A stretch of DNA of 8,571 nucleotides. Origin: Puniceicoccales bacterium. Its GTDB lineage: Bacteria > Verrucomicrobiota > Verrucomicrobiia > Opitutales > JAIRLG01. The stretch spans positions 1 through 8,571 of the forward strand of contig JAITKE010000076.1 of the NCBI GenBank assembly GCA_031278595.1, given 5' to 3'. Shown in pieces: positions 1-6,749 of this stretch; within the stretch, counting starts at the first letter, position 1, and each line of letters opens with the position of its first letter. A program made the translations under genes and the position numbers. Below the pieces are notes generated by a model, which ran no database searches, was not told where the DNA came from, and saw only the letters and a list, made by a program, of their open reading frames with translations.

Positions 1-1
1 C

Positions 2-82
2 TTCTACAAGAGGGACTTTTCCGTTGCGGCCAGGCGCTTCACTGCGGCTGGGCAAGTGTGGCGGGAGGTGTTTTGGGGCTGA
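2..82 (+). CDS. Possible C-terminal fragment of a gene entering from the left
   Basis: Frame 2 is open from the window edge to a TGA at 80-82 and encodes about 26 residues, beginning FYKRDFSVAARRF and ending VWREVFWG. The mix of aromatic, charged and alanine residues looks like ordinary protein, faintly like a helical repeat such as a TPR, but it is too short to assign to a family. Frame 1 is also open, up to about 168, but it runs into the inverted repeat and gives an unnatural protein. If real, this gene ends about 60 bases before repeat element A. The call is inferred from composition only. Confidence 0.3.
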   Translation, partial: FYKRDFSVAARRFTAAGQVWREVFWG

Positions 83-416
83 GTTTCCAGAGCCTCCATG
101 AGGGAGCACGCACTGAGGTAGATGAAAGAAAAGGGGGCGAGTCCGCGCGCGACGGCCCGTCGGAAGGATAGCAATGCTTGCTATCCTTCCGACGTGGGCC
201 TTCCTGCTCCTGCGGAGCAGACAGGCCTCCTTTGCTTTGCAAAGGGGCCGTCGCGCGGGGGGGCGGAGCGGCAAGGGTCCAATCGCGGAGTGGTAAGAGC
301 CGAATGGGGGCCTTTTCAAGGTCAAGAGGACTACGGCTGGGGAAAAATATTTCACAGTTTATTCAAAAACGGATTGCTTTTTTACGGAATGTCTTTCTCC
401 TTCCCCACTTCATCCT
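83..416. other. Intergenic region upstream of the OppA-like gene
   Basis: No convincing gene was found here. The reading frames crossing it translate the two arms of an inverted repeat and look artificial. The main content is repeat element A (143-260). Between 300 and 416 the sequence becomes AT-richer, with AAAAATATTTCACAG around 344-358, and could carry the promoter of the lipoprotein gene. I could not find a -35/-10 pair good enough to call. The last 25 bases before the ATG at 417 are pyrimidine-rich. Confidence 0.6.
143..260 (+). repeat. Four-stem palindromic repeat, element A
   Basis: The closing stem pairs 146-158 (CGCGCGACGGCCC) with 245-257, 13 bp perfect, and gains two more pairs (143-144 with 259-260) after one mismatch. 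Inside are three hairpins. H1 is 159-174 with 178-193, 16 bp perfect, loop TGC. H2 is 204-210 with 214-220, 7 bp, loop TGC, standing on a lower 5-bp stem (197-201 with 223-227). H3 is 229-235 with 239-245, 7 bp, loop TTT, sharing one base with the closing stem. The architecture matches elements B, C and D, but the arm sequences are largely different. No protein is encoded. Function is unknown. Confidence 0.85.
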
Positions 417-2018
417 ATGAAGAAGAATCTATTCTGCTGGTCTCTGGCGTTGGCTTTGGTGTCCGGTTGCGGGCCGAAGAAAAAGCCGATGCTGAATGTG
501 CTGAACGTCGGCTGTGGGGCCGACTTGGCAACCTTGGACCCGCAGGTGGTCGATGGGAAAATCGAGGAAAATGTCCTGCTCGCCCTCTTCGAGGCTCTGG
601 TGTCGCAGGACCCCAAAACTCTGGAGATCCGCCCGGGTGTGGCCTCCCATTGGGAATGTTCGGCGGATGGTCTGGAGTATAGCTTTACCTTGCGGGAAGG
701 ATTGCGCTGGTCCAACGGCGATCCCCTTGTGGCGGAGGATTTTGTGTATTCGCTGAAGCGAGTTCTGTCCCCGAATCTCGGCTGTCCCTTTACGTCATTT
801 TTTTTCAACATCCGCAATGCGGAGGCCTATTATAAGGGCCAGGTGAGCGATTTTCGGGAGGTCGGCATCCGGGCGACGGATGCGCGGCATCTGAAGATGA
901 CGCTAGAGCACCCCGTTCCCTATTTCCTCGAATTGGTGGCCCATTCCATCTGGTTTCCGGTCCACCGGAAGACAATCGAGAAATTCGGGCCGATCGATAG
1001 GCGGGACACGCCCTGGACGAGGCCGGAACATATGGTCTGCAATGGCCCGTTTGTGTTGGCCAGCTGGGAGAGCGGTCGCTACGCTTCGGTGAAGAAAAAT
1101 CCCTATTACTGGGATAAGAACTCCGTTGCGCTGGATGAGATCCGCTTCCATCCCGTTGCCGATACGGCGACGGAGGAGCGGATGTACGCCGCCGGCGAGT
1201 TGGATATCACCTTCCGCACCCATGTGAGCAAGATCCCTCACTATAGGGAGACCGGAGAGCTGTATTTAACGCCTCAGCTGGGATGCTTGTGGGTGGGATT
1301 CCATTGCGAACAGCCGCCCGTGAACGACGTGAGGGTTCGGCGGGCTTTGGGCCTGGCCATCAATCGGGAGGAAATCGGTCGGATTCGCGGATTTGGAAAA
1401 GGTTTGGAATCCTTTGGCGTCGTCCCCCCAGGCATGGGCCGTTACAAACAACAGCCGCAGCTCTTCCGGGAGGATATGGCGGAAGCCAAAAGGCTTCTGG
1501 CGGAAGCGGGCTATCCGGATGGCAAAGGATTTCCTAAGGTTGAGTTGCTCTACTACACCTCCGATGAGAATCGCCAGATATTCGAGGCGGTGCAGGCCAT
1601 GTGGAAGCGGAATCTGGGCATTCAGGTCGATTTGGTGTCTCAGGAGTGGAAGGTCTATATCTCCCTCATGAATCAAGGCAATTTCACCATCGTCCGCCAT
1701 CGCTGGTTCGGCGATTACAATGATCCGACGACGATGCTGAGTATCTTCATGACCGGCGATCCGTGCAATTTCATACGCTGGTCCTGTGCCGAGTTCGACG
1801 CGACGGTGCTCCGGGCCCAAGAAGCCAAAAGTGAGGCGGAGCGGATCGCCTATCTCCAGGAGGCGGAGCGCATTTTTGTCCGCGAGATGCCGGGGGCTCC
1901 CGTCTATTGGGAAGCTTCCTCTCACCTGGTTTCCCATCGGGTGAGGGGCTGGTACCCGAACGTCATGGATGAACATCCGTGGAAATACGTCTCGAAGTTG
2001 CCGGCCGGAGCGAGATAG
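417..2018 (+). CDS. OppA-like peptide ABC transporter substrate-binding lipoprotein
   Basis: The 533-residue product matches extracytoplasmic family 5 solute-binding proteins (SBP_bac_5) in length and layout. It has a lipoprotein signal: a KK start, a hydrophobic stretch, then the lipobox VSGC with the lipidated Cys at residue 18. The mature protein begins with the family pattern LNVGCGADLATLDPQ. It continues with GLEYSFTLREGLRWSNGDPL (85-104), NGPFVLASW (209-217), NDVRVRRALGLAINREEI (303-320) and FGDYNDPTTML (431-441), all typical of OppA/DppA. It probably binds oligopeptides or a similar solute at the inner membrane and delivers it to an ABC permease. No permease or ATPase gene lies beside it, so the partner must be elsewhere, or the protein may act in sensing or cell-wall peptide recycling as MppA does. 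The ATG is preceded by a pyrimidine-rich stretch with no Shine-Dalgarno. The exact ligand cannot be told. Confidence 0.93.
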   Translation: MKKNLFCWSLALALVSGCGPKKKPMLNVLNVGCGADLATLDPQVVDGKIEENVLLALFEALVSQDPKTLEIRPGVASHWECSADGLEYSFTLREGLRWSNGDPLVAEDFVYSLKRVLSPNLGCPFTSFFFNIRNAEAYYKGQVSDFREVGIRATDARHLKMTLEHPVPYFLELVAHSIWFPVHRKTIEKFGPIDRRDTPWTRPEHMVCNGPFVLASWESGRYASVKKNPYYWDKNSVALDEIRFHPVADTATEERMYAAGELDITFRTHVSKIPHYRETGELYLTPQLGCLWVGFHCEQPPVNDVRVRRALGLAINREEIGRIRGFGKGLESFGVVPPGMGRYKQQPQLFREDMAEAKRLLAEAGYPDGKGFPKVELLYYTSDENRQIFEAVQAMWKRNLGIQVDLVSQEWKVYISLMNQGNFTIVRHRWFGDYNDPTTMLSIFMTGDPCNFIRWSCAEFDATVLRAQEAKSEAERIAYLQEAERIFVREMPGAPVYWEASSHLVSHRVRGWYPNVMDEHPWKYVSKLPAGAR

Positions 2019-2033
2019 TTCTTCTTTTGGCGA

Positions 2034-2098
2034 GGAAAAGCTCCTTCTCATAAGGAGAGAGACTTTTCCCCACAAGCTAGTCTAATAAGCTTGAGTTT
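2034..2098 (+). terminator. Probable transcription terminator after the OppA-like gene
   Basis: Two hairpins follow the stop codon. The first pairs GGAAAAG (2034-2040) with CTTTTCC (2063-2069) and, inside it, CTCCTT (2041-2046) with AAGGAG (2052-2057), leaving a 5-base bulge. The second pairs CAAGCT (2073-2078) with AGCTTG (2088-2093) and is followed by a weak T-rich run, AGTTTCGTTTG. The location in a 109-base gap between two same-strand genes suits a terminator. The T-tract is poor, so termination may be partial or Rho-assisted. Confidence 0.42.
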
Positions 2099-2127
2099 CG
2101 TTTGCTTCCCCGTAGAATTCTCCGCCA

Positions 2128-2553
2128 ATGGGATTGGGAGGGGAAGAGGCTTTGGCTGTTCTTGGCGAGGTGTTCCAGGTGGATATCGCTTCGCTGCGGG
2201 CAGGGGAGCCGGTGGCGGTCGTCCACGGAAATGTGGACTTTAGCTTTGCCCGACCCGAGGAGAACGTCTTTCTCTTCTTGGGCTACATCGGCCTTCCGGA
2301 TGCGGCGGACCTGTGGCTGCAGAGGGCATTGCAGCTGAATCTGGCCTATATGGCGGAGCACGAGGAATCGCTCTCCTGGGATCGGGAAAAGAATAAGCTA
2401 TGCCTTTCGCTGCGCCTGCTCCTGCACGAAATTACGGAGGATGCATTCTATCAGCACCTGGAGTCCTTCATCGCCCAGCTGGAATTCTGGGCAAAAATGG
2501 CCTCGTCACCGCCGATGGCCGGGCCGGCGAGTTTGTTTTCGGATCACTTTTGA
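2128..2553 (+). CDS. Probable type III secretion chaperone, CesT/Tir-chaperone-like
   Basis: The product is a small, acidic, 141-residue protein. It follows the CesT/SycE class pattern: an N-terminal helix (about 5-16), a beta strand with VAVVHGNVDFSF (29-40), then VFLFLGYIGLPD (47-58), a middle helix with LQRALQLNLAYMAEHE (64-79), strands with SLSWDREKNKLCLSLRLLLH (81-100), and a C-terminal helix with FIAQLEFWAKM (114-124). Known members are cytoplasmic dimers that keep secreted effectors or translocators ready for export. Its gene ends 20 bases before the T3SS secretin gene, which strengthens the call and suggests co-transcription. TAG at 2113-2115 is in frame just upstream, making ATG 2128 the first start; no Shine-Dalgarno is visible. 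The last 17 residues, from SSPPMAG on, look unstructured. Sequence identity to characterised chaperones appears low, and the client is unknown. Confidence 0.72.
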   Translation: MGLGGEEALAVLGEVFQVDIASLRAGEPVAVVHGNVDFSFARPEENVFLFLGYIGLPDAADLWLQRALQLNLAYMAEHEESLSWDREKNKLCLSLRLLLHEITEDAFYQHLESFIAQLEFWAKMASSPPMAGPASLFSDHF

Positions 2554-2560
2554 CAGTACG

Positions 2561-2570
2561 AGGATAGGAG
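2561..2570 (+). promoter_or_regulatory. Ribosome binding site of the secretin gene
   Basis: The sequence AGGATAGGAG ends 3 bases before ATG 2574. It is the only clear Shine-Dalgarno motif in front of a gene in this window, and it supports this start. The gap to the upstream stop codon is only 20 bases, consistent with translation of a downstream gene in a shared message. Confidence 0.7.
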
Positions 2571-2573
2571 AAT

Positions 2574-4496
2574 ATGGGATGTGTCAGATTTGGCGGACTT
2601 AAATATCCTGCTTTAGCACTACTGGGGACGCTTTTCGTTTTTCCAGGGACTGTGGGGGCGGATGGCGAATTGGAGGGGCCTCCTCTTTTGGAAAAGCGCA
2701 GCATTCCTTGGCCGAAGGGGAACTACCACCATTTTTCCAAGAACCAGGATTTGGCGGAATTGCTGAATGATTTCTGCTCCGCGCAGGGGTTCAGTGTCAT
2801 CGTCAGCCCGAAGATCAAGGAAACGATCAATGGGCGCTTCAACGACATCGCACCGGAGCAGTTCTGGCGGGATATGGTCAACGCCTATGGCCTGATTTGG
2901 TTTTTTGACGGCAGCATACTCTATGTTTACGAGAGCAACCAAATCCAGACCCACGTCTGGTCGATGACGGTCGATGAGATGAATACGCTCTGCCGCGTCA
3001 TCGATGAGCTGGGCATTGCCAGCTCGCATTTCTCGATACGTCGCCTGGAACGGGCGGGTATTTTGGTCATCAGCGGGCCCCCTCGGCTCATCGCCGTCAT
3101 AGGGGAATTATCCCAGAAAATCGTCATCGAGCGCATCGACGAGGTGAGCGATGTGAGGATTTTCCCCCTGAAATACGCCTGGGCCTATAACATGTCGATC
3201 ACCTCCAAGGACGGGAATATCATGATTCCGGGCGTGGCGGCGATGCTCCAGCAGCTCCTGGTCTCCAAGCAACAGGGCAGCGAAGGGGCCGCCGTGCCGG
3301 TTTTCAGCCTCAGCAGCAGCGACAAGACGAAGGCACAGCCGCACAAGGAACTCCTCGAAGGACGGGTTTCGGGAACGAAGCCATCTTCTTCTTCCACCAG
3401 TGACGCAGCCGTGAGCCATGCGGATACGGCGGAGGCCGTCGGCGGGCAAAATGTCCACGTCGAGGATACCCTGATCAGCTTCGATGCCCGTCTGAATGCC
3501 GTAATCATCAAGGGGAAGAAGCAGAACATGCCCTTCTTTGAACGGATAATCCAGGAACTGGATGTACCCTGCCGGGTCATCCGCATCGATGTGGCCATCG
3601 TGGATATCGACCAAAAGGCTGCTCAGGAATTCGGGACGGATCTCCTGAAAATCTACGACAAACCGGGAAAGCGCACTTTCTCCTTTTCGCCCAAGGGAGA
3701 GTTTAAGGATGCGACTAGCCTTGCTTCCAATCTACGGCTTCCGCTCAACAGCGTCTTCAAGAAATTCAATGTCGAGACCTATCTGCAGGCTCTGGAGGAG
3801 AGCGGAAATGCCCAGACCTTGGCGAGGCCGTCGGTCCTGACCATCGACAACATCGGAGCGACCATCGACCGTTCGAATACTTTTTACGTAAAAGTCTCCG
3901 GGACGAAAACCGAGGGACTCTACGACGTGAGCGCTTCCACGAAGCTGCGGGTGGTGCCGCATATCATTCCTGACGAGTTCAATGGGGCCGGCCAGGCCAA
4001 GATCAAGCTCTTCGTCGAAGTGGCCGACGGTTCGGTCAGTCAGAAGACTAGCATCAATGATGGAACGCCGACGACCGACAGCAACATGATCAATACGCAG
4101 GCGGTTCTGTATGAGGGCCAGAGCCTGGTGATCGGCGGCTATTTCCACGAGACCCACAGCACCGCCGAAGCGGGCTTTCCCATCCTCAGGCATATCCCGA
4201 TACTGGGCCATCTGTTCAAATCTCAGGAGAGCAAGAAGGAAGTACGGGAACGGATCTACGTCATCACCCCGAGAATCGTGGACATCGACGGCGATCCGGA
4301 TGCCGATACGCGGCGCTTCTTTCAGAAGGGCCATCTGCGCGGGGTGGCCACCCTGTCATCGAATGCCTTTGCCCTGACCGAGGAACCAAATTCTCCGGAA
4401 AAAGAATGGCTTTTCGCTCCGAAGGAAAAGAGCGCCGTCCCCAGCTCCGACGAAGCTCCACGCCCTCCGAAAAGACGGCGGGTGCGGCGTTGGTGA
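2574..4496 (+). CDS. sctC: Type III secretion system outer-membrane secretin SctC
   Basis: The 640-residue product is a T3SS secretin of the YscC/InvG/EscC/CdsC type, which forms the outer-membrane ring of the injectisome. It has a Sec signal peptide with probable cleavage after residue 29 (TVGA|D). The N0 domain follows (about 43-122) with SVIVSPKIKETINGRF and the T3SS hallmark YGLIWFFDGSILYVYES. The N1 domain (about 128-185) includes ILVISGPPRLI. An N3-type domain (about 193-345) holds VRIFPLKYAWAYNMSI and IPGVAAMLQQLL and is interrupted by a Ser/Thr-rich loop (about 233-295). The secretin core (about 395-570) has VETYLQALEESGNAQTLARP, TQAVLYEGQSLVIGGYF, PILRHIPILGHLFKS and ERIYVITPRIVDI. 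The tail of about 70 residues is rich in Pro and charged residues and ends PKRRRVRRW. The N0/DGSxLYVY features separate it from type II or pilus secretins. A probable chaperone gene lies just upstream and no other T3SS gene follows. Confidence 0.93.
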   Translation: MGCVRFGGLKYPALALLGTLFVFPGTVGADGELEGPPLLEKRSIPWPKGNYHHFSKNQDLAELLNDFCSAQGFSVIVSPKIKETINGRFNDIAPEQFWRDMVNAYGLIWFFDGSILYVYESNQIQTHVWSMTVDEMNTLCRVIDELGIASSHFSIRRLERAGILVISGPPRLIAVIGELSQKIVIERIDEVSDVRIFPLKYAWAYNMSITSKDGNIMIPGVAAMLQQLLVSKQQGSEGAAVPVFSLSSSDKTKAQPHKELLEGRVSGTKPSSSSTSDAAVSHADTAEAVGGQNVHVEDTLISFDARLNAVIIKGKKQNMPFFERIIQELDVPCRVIRIDVAIVDIDQKAAQEFGTDLLKIYDKPGKRTFSFSPKGEFKDATSLASNLRLPLNSVFKKFNVETYLQALEESGNAQTLARPSVLTIDNIGATIDRSNTFYVKVSGTKTEGLYDVSASTKLRVVPHIIPDEFNGAGQAKIKLFVEVADGSVSQKTSINDGTPTTDSNMINTQAVLYEGQSLVIGGYFHETHSTAEAGFPILRHIPILGHLFKSQESKKEVRERIYVITPRIVDIDGDPDADTRRFFQKGHLRGVATLSSNAFALTEEPNSPEKEWLFAPKEKSAVPSSDEAPRPPKRRRVRRW

Positions 4497-4614
4497 TCTC
4501 CTGTCTCAGCGTCTGCGACGGCCGATTGAAACTCCGCCCAGCGGATGAAAATCTCTCTCCGAGAGAAAAAAAAAGTCGCTCCTCGAGAAAAAAGATGGCA
4601 CCCGCGGGAGTCTA

Positions 4615-4703
4615 GGCGCTGTCTTCGCAAGGGACAAACCCTCTGGGTTTGTCCCTTGATGCCCGCTCTGCGGGCAATTCCTTCGGAATCCGAAGACAGC
4701 GCC
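4615..4703 (+). repeat. Four-stem palindromic repeat, element B
   Basis: The closing stem pairs 4615-4627 (GGCGCTGTCTTCG) with 4691-4703, 13 bp perfect. H1 is 4628-4641 with 4645-4658, 14 bp perfect, loop TCT. H2 is 4660-4666 (TGCCCGC) with 4670-4676, 7 bp, loop TCT. H3 is 4677-4681 (ATTCC) with 4685-4689, 5 bp, loop TTC. Only a few bases are unpaired between stems, so the element could fold as a compact four-way junction. Its closing stem resembles that of element D (GCTGTCTT shared), and H2 resembles H2 of C and D. H1 is unrelated in sequence to the other H1 arms. Confidence 0.92.
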
Positions 4704-4778
4704 AGAAGTGCTGCGGAAGTCCGTGCCGAGGGGGCCCTTGTCCTAAAAGTGTGTTTTTAGGGGCGGGTGGGTGGGTAT

Positions 4779-4880
4779 GGGGCCGGCTTTGCAAGGGGTA
4801 AAAATGATGGGGGTCATCATTTTTATCCCTTGCGGCCCGCTGCGCGGGCCCGATTTCTTCGAAATCGAAAAGCCGGCCCC
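4779..4880 (+). repeat. Four-stem palindromic repeat, element C
   Basis: The closing stem pairs 4779-4790 (GGGGCCGGCTTT) with 4869-4880, 12 bp perfect. H1 is 4791-4809 with 4815-4833, 19 pairs including one G-T; a further G-T pair (4810 with 4814) would leave a GGG loop. H2 is 4834-4840 (GGCCCGC) with 4844-4850, 7 bp, loop TGC. H3 is 4851-4857 (CGATTTC) with 4861-4867, 7 bp, loop TTC. It starts 75 bases after element B ends and has the same orientation. Confidence 0.92.
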
Positions 4881-5041
4881 GAAAAACAAGAGAACCCAAA
4901 CCCCCGCGAAGCCCTTTCGCCCCTTTTGGTCGGCGTTTCATCCCCTTTGGCCGGGAGAGGCGACTCTTTAAATTTAAATCAAGGCAATCGGTGGTTCTTT
5001 GAGTCGGCGCTAAATCGGCGCAGCGGGTTTTCGTACTTGGC

Positions 5042-5695
5042 TCACGGTGGAGGAGGATTGGAGGGAGCCTTGTCTTCCTTGGCAGGAGATTTTTCCTTCG
5101 GTCTGGCCGAATGGCGGCTGCAGAAGCGGCGATAGAAGAAGCTGGATAGGACTCCGCAGGGGAGGCCGAGGAGGACTCCGCCGATGGAAGTGGTGATGAA
5201 CCAGCGGAAGAATTTGTGCCCCACCAGGCCCACTTTGCTGAAATGTTGGGTGAGCTCACCGGCATGGGTGTAGACCTCCTGGATGATGGTCCAGGTGTCG
5301 ATGTGGAGAAGGTGCAGGACGAACTGCCCGACCTTGTAGTCGATGTACCAGAGAAAGGGGACGGTGAAGGGGGTGGATACGAGTTGCAGGGCGACGAGAA
5401 TAACGACGTTGGCCCGAAAGATGATGGCGGCGACACAGGCCAGAAATATCTGGCAGGACATGACGGGGAGTAGGGTGAGCACCCAGCCGGCGTAGAGGGC
5501 TGGAATCGCCTCCTTAGTCCGGAAGGACCAGAGATAGGCCCGTTTGCGAATCGTCGAGGCGAAGTATTTCAGGACGGGCTGCCGATGCACCGCCGCCCTG
5601 CGCGGGAGGTACTTCATCCACCTCTTGACCCGGCGGATCCGGCGATGGCGCCGAAGTCGCTCCTGGTCCACCGACGTCCCTTTATCGGAATCCAT
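5042..5695 (-). CDS. DUF2062 family membrane protein
   Basis: The product (217 residues from ATG 5695) matches DUF2062, a family of small membrane proteins of unknown function. A very basic N-terminus (RLRRHRRIRRVKRWMKYLPRR) leads into the family signature of a short region before the first membrane segment. Hydrophobic segments follow at about residues 63-96 (PALYAGWVLTLLPV and IFLACVAAIIFRANV) and 97-128 (VALQLVSTPFTVPFLWYIDYKVG, with the typical TNPLT-like STPFT). A third lies near 163-186 (ITTSIGGVLLGLPCGVLSSFF). The C-terminal 30 residues are charged and proline-rich. A TTG two codons earlier (5701) is another possible start; ATG is preferred, and neither has a Shine-Dalgarno. It begins 45 bases after the AsmA-like gene and probably shares its transcript, suggesting a cell-envelope role. 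Confidence 0.85.
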   Translation of the reverse strand: MDSDKGTSVDQERLRRHRRIRRVKRWMKYLPRRAAVHRQPVLKYFASTIRKRAYLWSFRTKEAIPALYAGWVLTLLPVMSCQIFLACVAAIIFRANVVILVALQLVSTPFTVPFLWYIDYKVGQFVLHLLHIDTWTIIQEVYTHAGELTQHFSKVGLVGHKFFRWFITTSIGGVLLGLPCGVLSSFFYRRFCSRHSARPKEKSPAKEDKAPSNPPPP

Positions 5696-5740
5696 CGCCA
5701 ACTAGAGGATGATAAAAAAATGCCCGGAGCCCTAGGGTCC

Positions 5741-6697
5741 TCAGTGGGTCTTCGTCGTCGTCTGAGTCGAGACGGTCTCGAACTTACCCTTGACCTCCGA
5801 CAGGACCCTTTTGCCCAGGGATTGGAGTGCCTTCACCCCGCTGTGGACCTGAGAAATACCCGGAATGTCGAAAAAGGAATCAAAAATGGACTGCATGAAT
5901 AGCGAGATTCCATAGGGTTTGAAATCCGTCAGCAGGGTGTGGATGATGGTGTCTAGGGAAGTGATCTGGATCCACTGGTGGCGATAGAAAATACGAAACT
6001 CCTGCTCTTGGGCCTTGGCCGGCTTGAAGTCCTTCCAGCGGAGTATATCCAGGTGAAGGGTCAGCTGCTCGATGCGCCACTTGGCCTCTTCCTTCTTGTT
6101 TGGACCCTTTGACCCGGCGGCGGAAACGTAGGGGAATCCGTTCCCCTGGCCCTGAACACTGTCCTGGTCCTTCGCCGATTCCGATAAATCCGGGGACTTT
6201 TTACCCTTCTCGCGGCCGAGGGCGTCGAAGCACTCGACGAAGTTGATCGTCCCCTGGGCATTGCGGACGATGCTCAGGTCGTCGATGTCCAGATAAATGT
6301 TCGAGATGAGGAGCTCGTCGTTGGACCAAAAGCTCTTCCAGAGCCGGGAGGGACGGATGTCCACCTCCAGCAGTTCGATGCTCAGGGCGTGGTCGATCGG
6401 ATAACGGGTCGCGGGATTCTTCATGAGGATGTTCTCGAACTCCAGATGTCCCTTGAAAAGGTTGCACCTGGAAGTGTCGATGTGGAGCGAAAAGCCGGTC
6501 TTATTCTCGATGTGCCACTCCAGGAGAAAAGGGAGCCAGGTGTTGAGGAAGACCAGGGCTATGCCGCCCACCAGGAAGAGTCCCAGGAAAATCACAAAGA
6601 TGGCCAAGAGGCATTTTTTGAGAAACCACCACAGGAGCTCCAGCACCTTGAGGAAGGGCCAGAGGATGACGTGAAAGAAGGCATGCACCAGACCCAT
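5741..6697 (-). CDS. AsmA-like membrane-anchored envelope protein
   Basis: The 318-residue product has one strong N-terminal membrane anchor (about residues 29-54, LLAIFVIFLGLFLVGGIALVF), preceded by an aromatic, partly amphipathic stretch. The rest would lie in the periplasm. Residues 60-155 resemble the start of AsmA/TamB-type proteins: TGFSLHIDTSRCNLFKGHLEF, then ALSIELLEVDIRPSRLW and ELLISNIYLDIDDLSIVRN, the repeated beta-strand pattern of lipid-transfer grooves. A hydrophilic insert (about 161-205) separates a second strand-rich part (206-265). The protein is much shorter than classical AsmA (over 600 residues) and lacks a C-terminal repeat region, so it may be a short lineage-specific form. 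The family link is inferred from pattern, not from clear identity. It is the first gene of a probable operon with the DUF2062 gene. Confidence 0.72.
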   Translation of the reverse strand: MGLVHAFFHVILWPFLKVLELLWWFLKKCLLAIFVIFLGLFLVGGIALVFLNTWLPFLLEWHIENKTGFSLHIDTSRCNLFKGHLEFENILMKNPATRYPIDHALSIELLEVDIRPSRLWKSFWSNDELLISNIYLDIDDLSIVRNAQGTINFVECFDALGREKGKKSPDLSESAKDQDSVQGQGNGFPYVSAAGSKGPNKKEEAKWRIEQLTLHLDILRWKDFKPAKAQEQEFRIFYRHQWIQITSLDTIIHTLLTDFKPYGISLFMQSIFDSFFDIPGISQVHSGVKALQSLGKRVLSEVKGKFETVSTQTTTKTH

Positions 6698-6699
6698 GG

Positions 6700-6726
6700 A
6701 TTATAAATATCTACCGCAGAAGTCAA
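6700..6726 (-). promoter_or_regulatory. Candidate sigma-70 promoter of the AsmA-like/DUF2062 operon
   Basis: On the minus strand TTGACT (6726-6721) is followed after 15 bases by a perfect TATAAT (6705-6700). The -10 box ends only 2 bases before the start codon at 6697. Both boxes are close to consensus, but the spacer is 2 bases shorter than ideal. If used, transcription would start at or just inside the start codon, giving a leaderless or nearly leaderless message. That fits the missing Shine-Dalgarno but needs an unusually short distance from the -10 box. Confidence 0.4.
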
Positions 6727-6749
6727 TCGGGCAAAAGCGGAATCGGTGG

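Larger units (their letters stand above)
4497..5041. other. Non-coding gap between convergent genes
   Basis: This 545-base stretch separates the secretin gene (plus strand) from the DUF2062 gene (minus strand), so transcription from both sides converges here. It holds two four-stem repeats (4615-4703 and 4779-4880). Between them lies a 7-bp hairpin, CCTAAAA (4742-4748) with TTTTAGG (4755-4761), loop GTGTGT. An AT palindrome, TTTAAATTTAAA, sits near 4967-4978. No hairpin with a proper T-tract was found on either strand, so the repeats may themselves be the transcription boundary. Reading frames crossing this gap follow the repeat arms and are not credible genes. Confidence 0.7.

Noticed and set aside
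143..260. Element A as a tRNA or tRNA-like gene
   Set aside because: Although it folds into a cloverleaf shape, arm lengths, loops and conserved tRNA bases (T-loop TTC, anticodon loop, CCA) do not fit.
1266..2075. Minus-strand frame of 269 codons opposite the OppA-like gene
   Set aside because: It is antisense to a well-supported lipoprotein gene, has no family features and ends inside it.
4554..4575. TCTCTC/GAGAGA hairpin next to an A-run as a terminator
   Set aside because: The loop is too small for all pairs. On the plus strand the tail is A-rich rather than T-rich, and on the minus strand the T-run comes before the hairpin.
4612..5436. Minus-strand frame of 274 codons overlapping the DUF2062 gene
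   Set aside because: The product is Ser/Pro-rich and artificial, and it runs through both repeats B and C; the overlapping frame encodes a recognisable DUF2062 protein.
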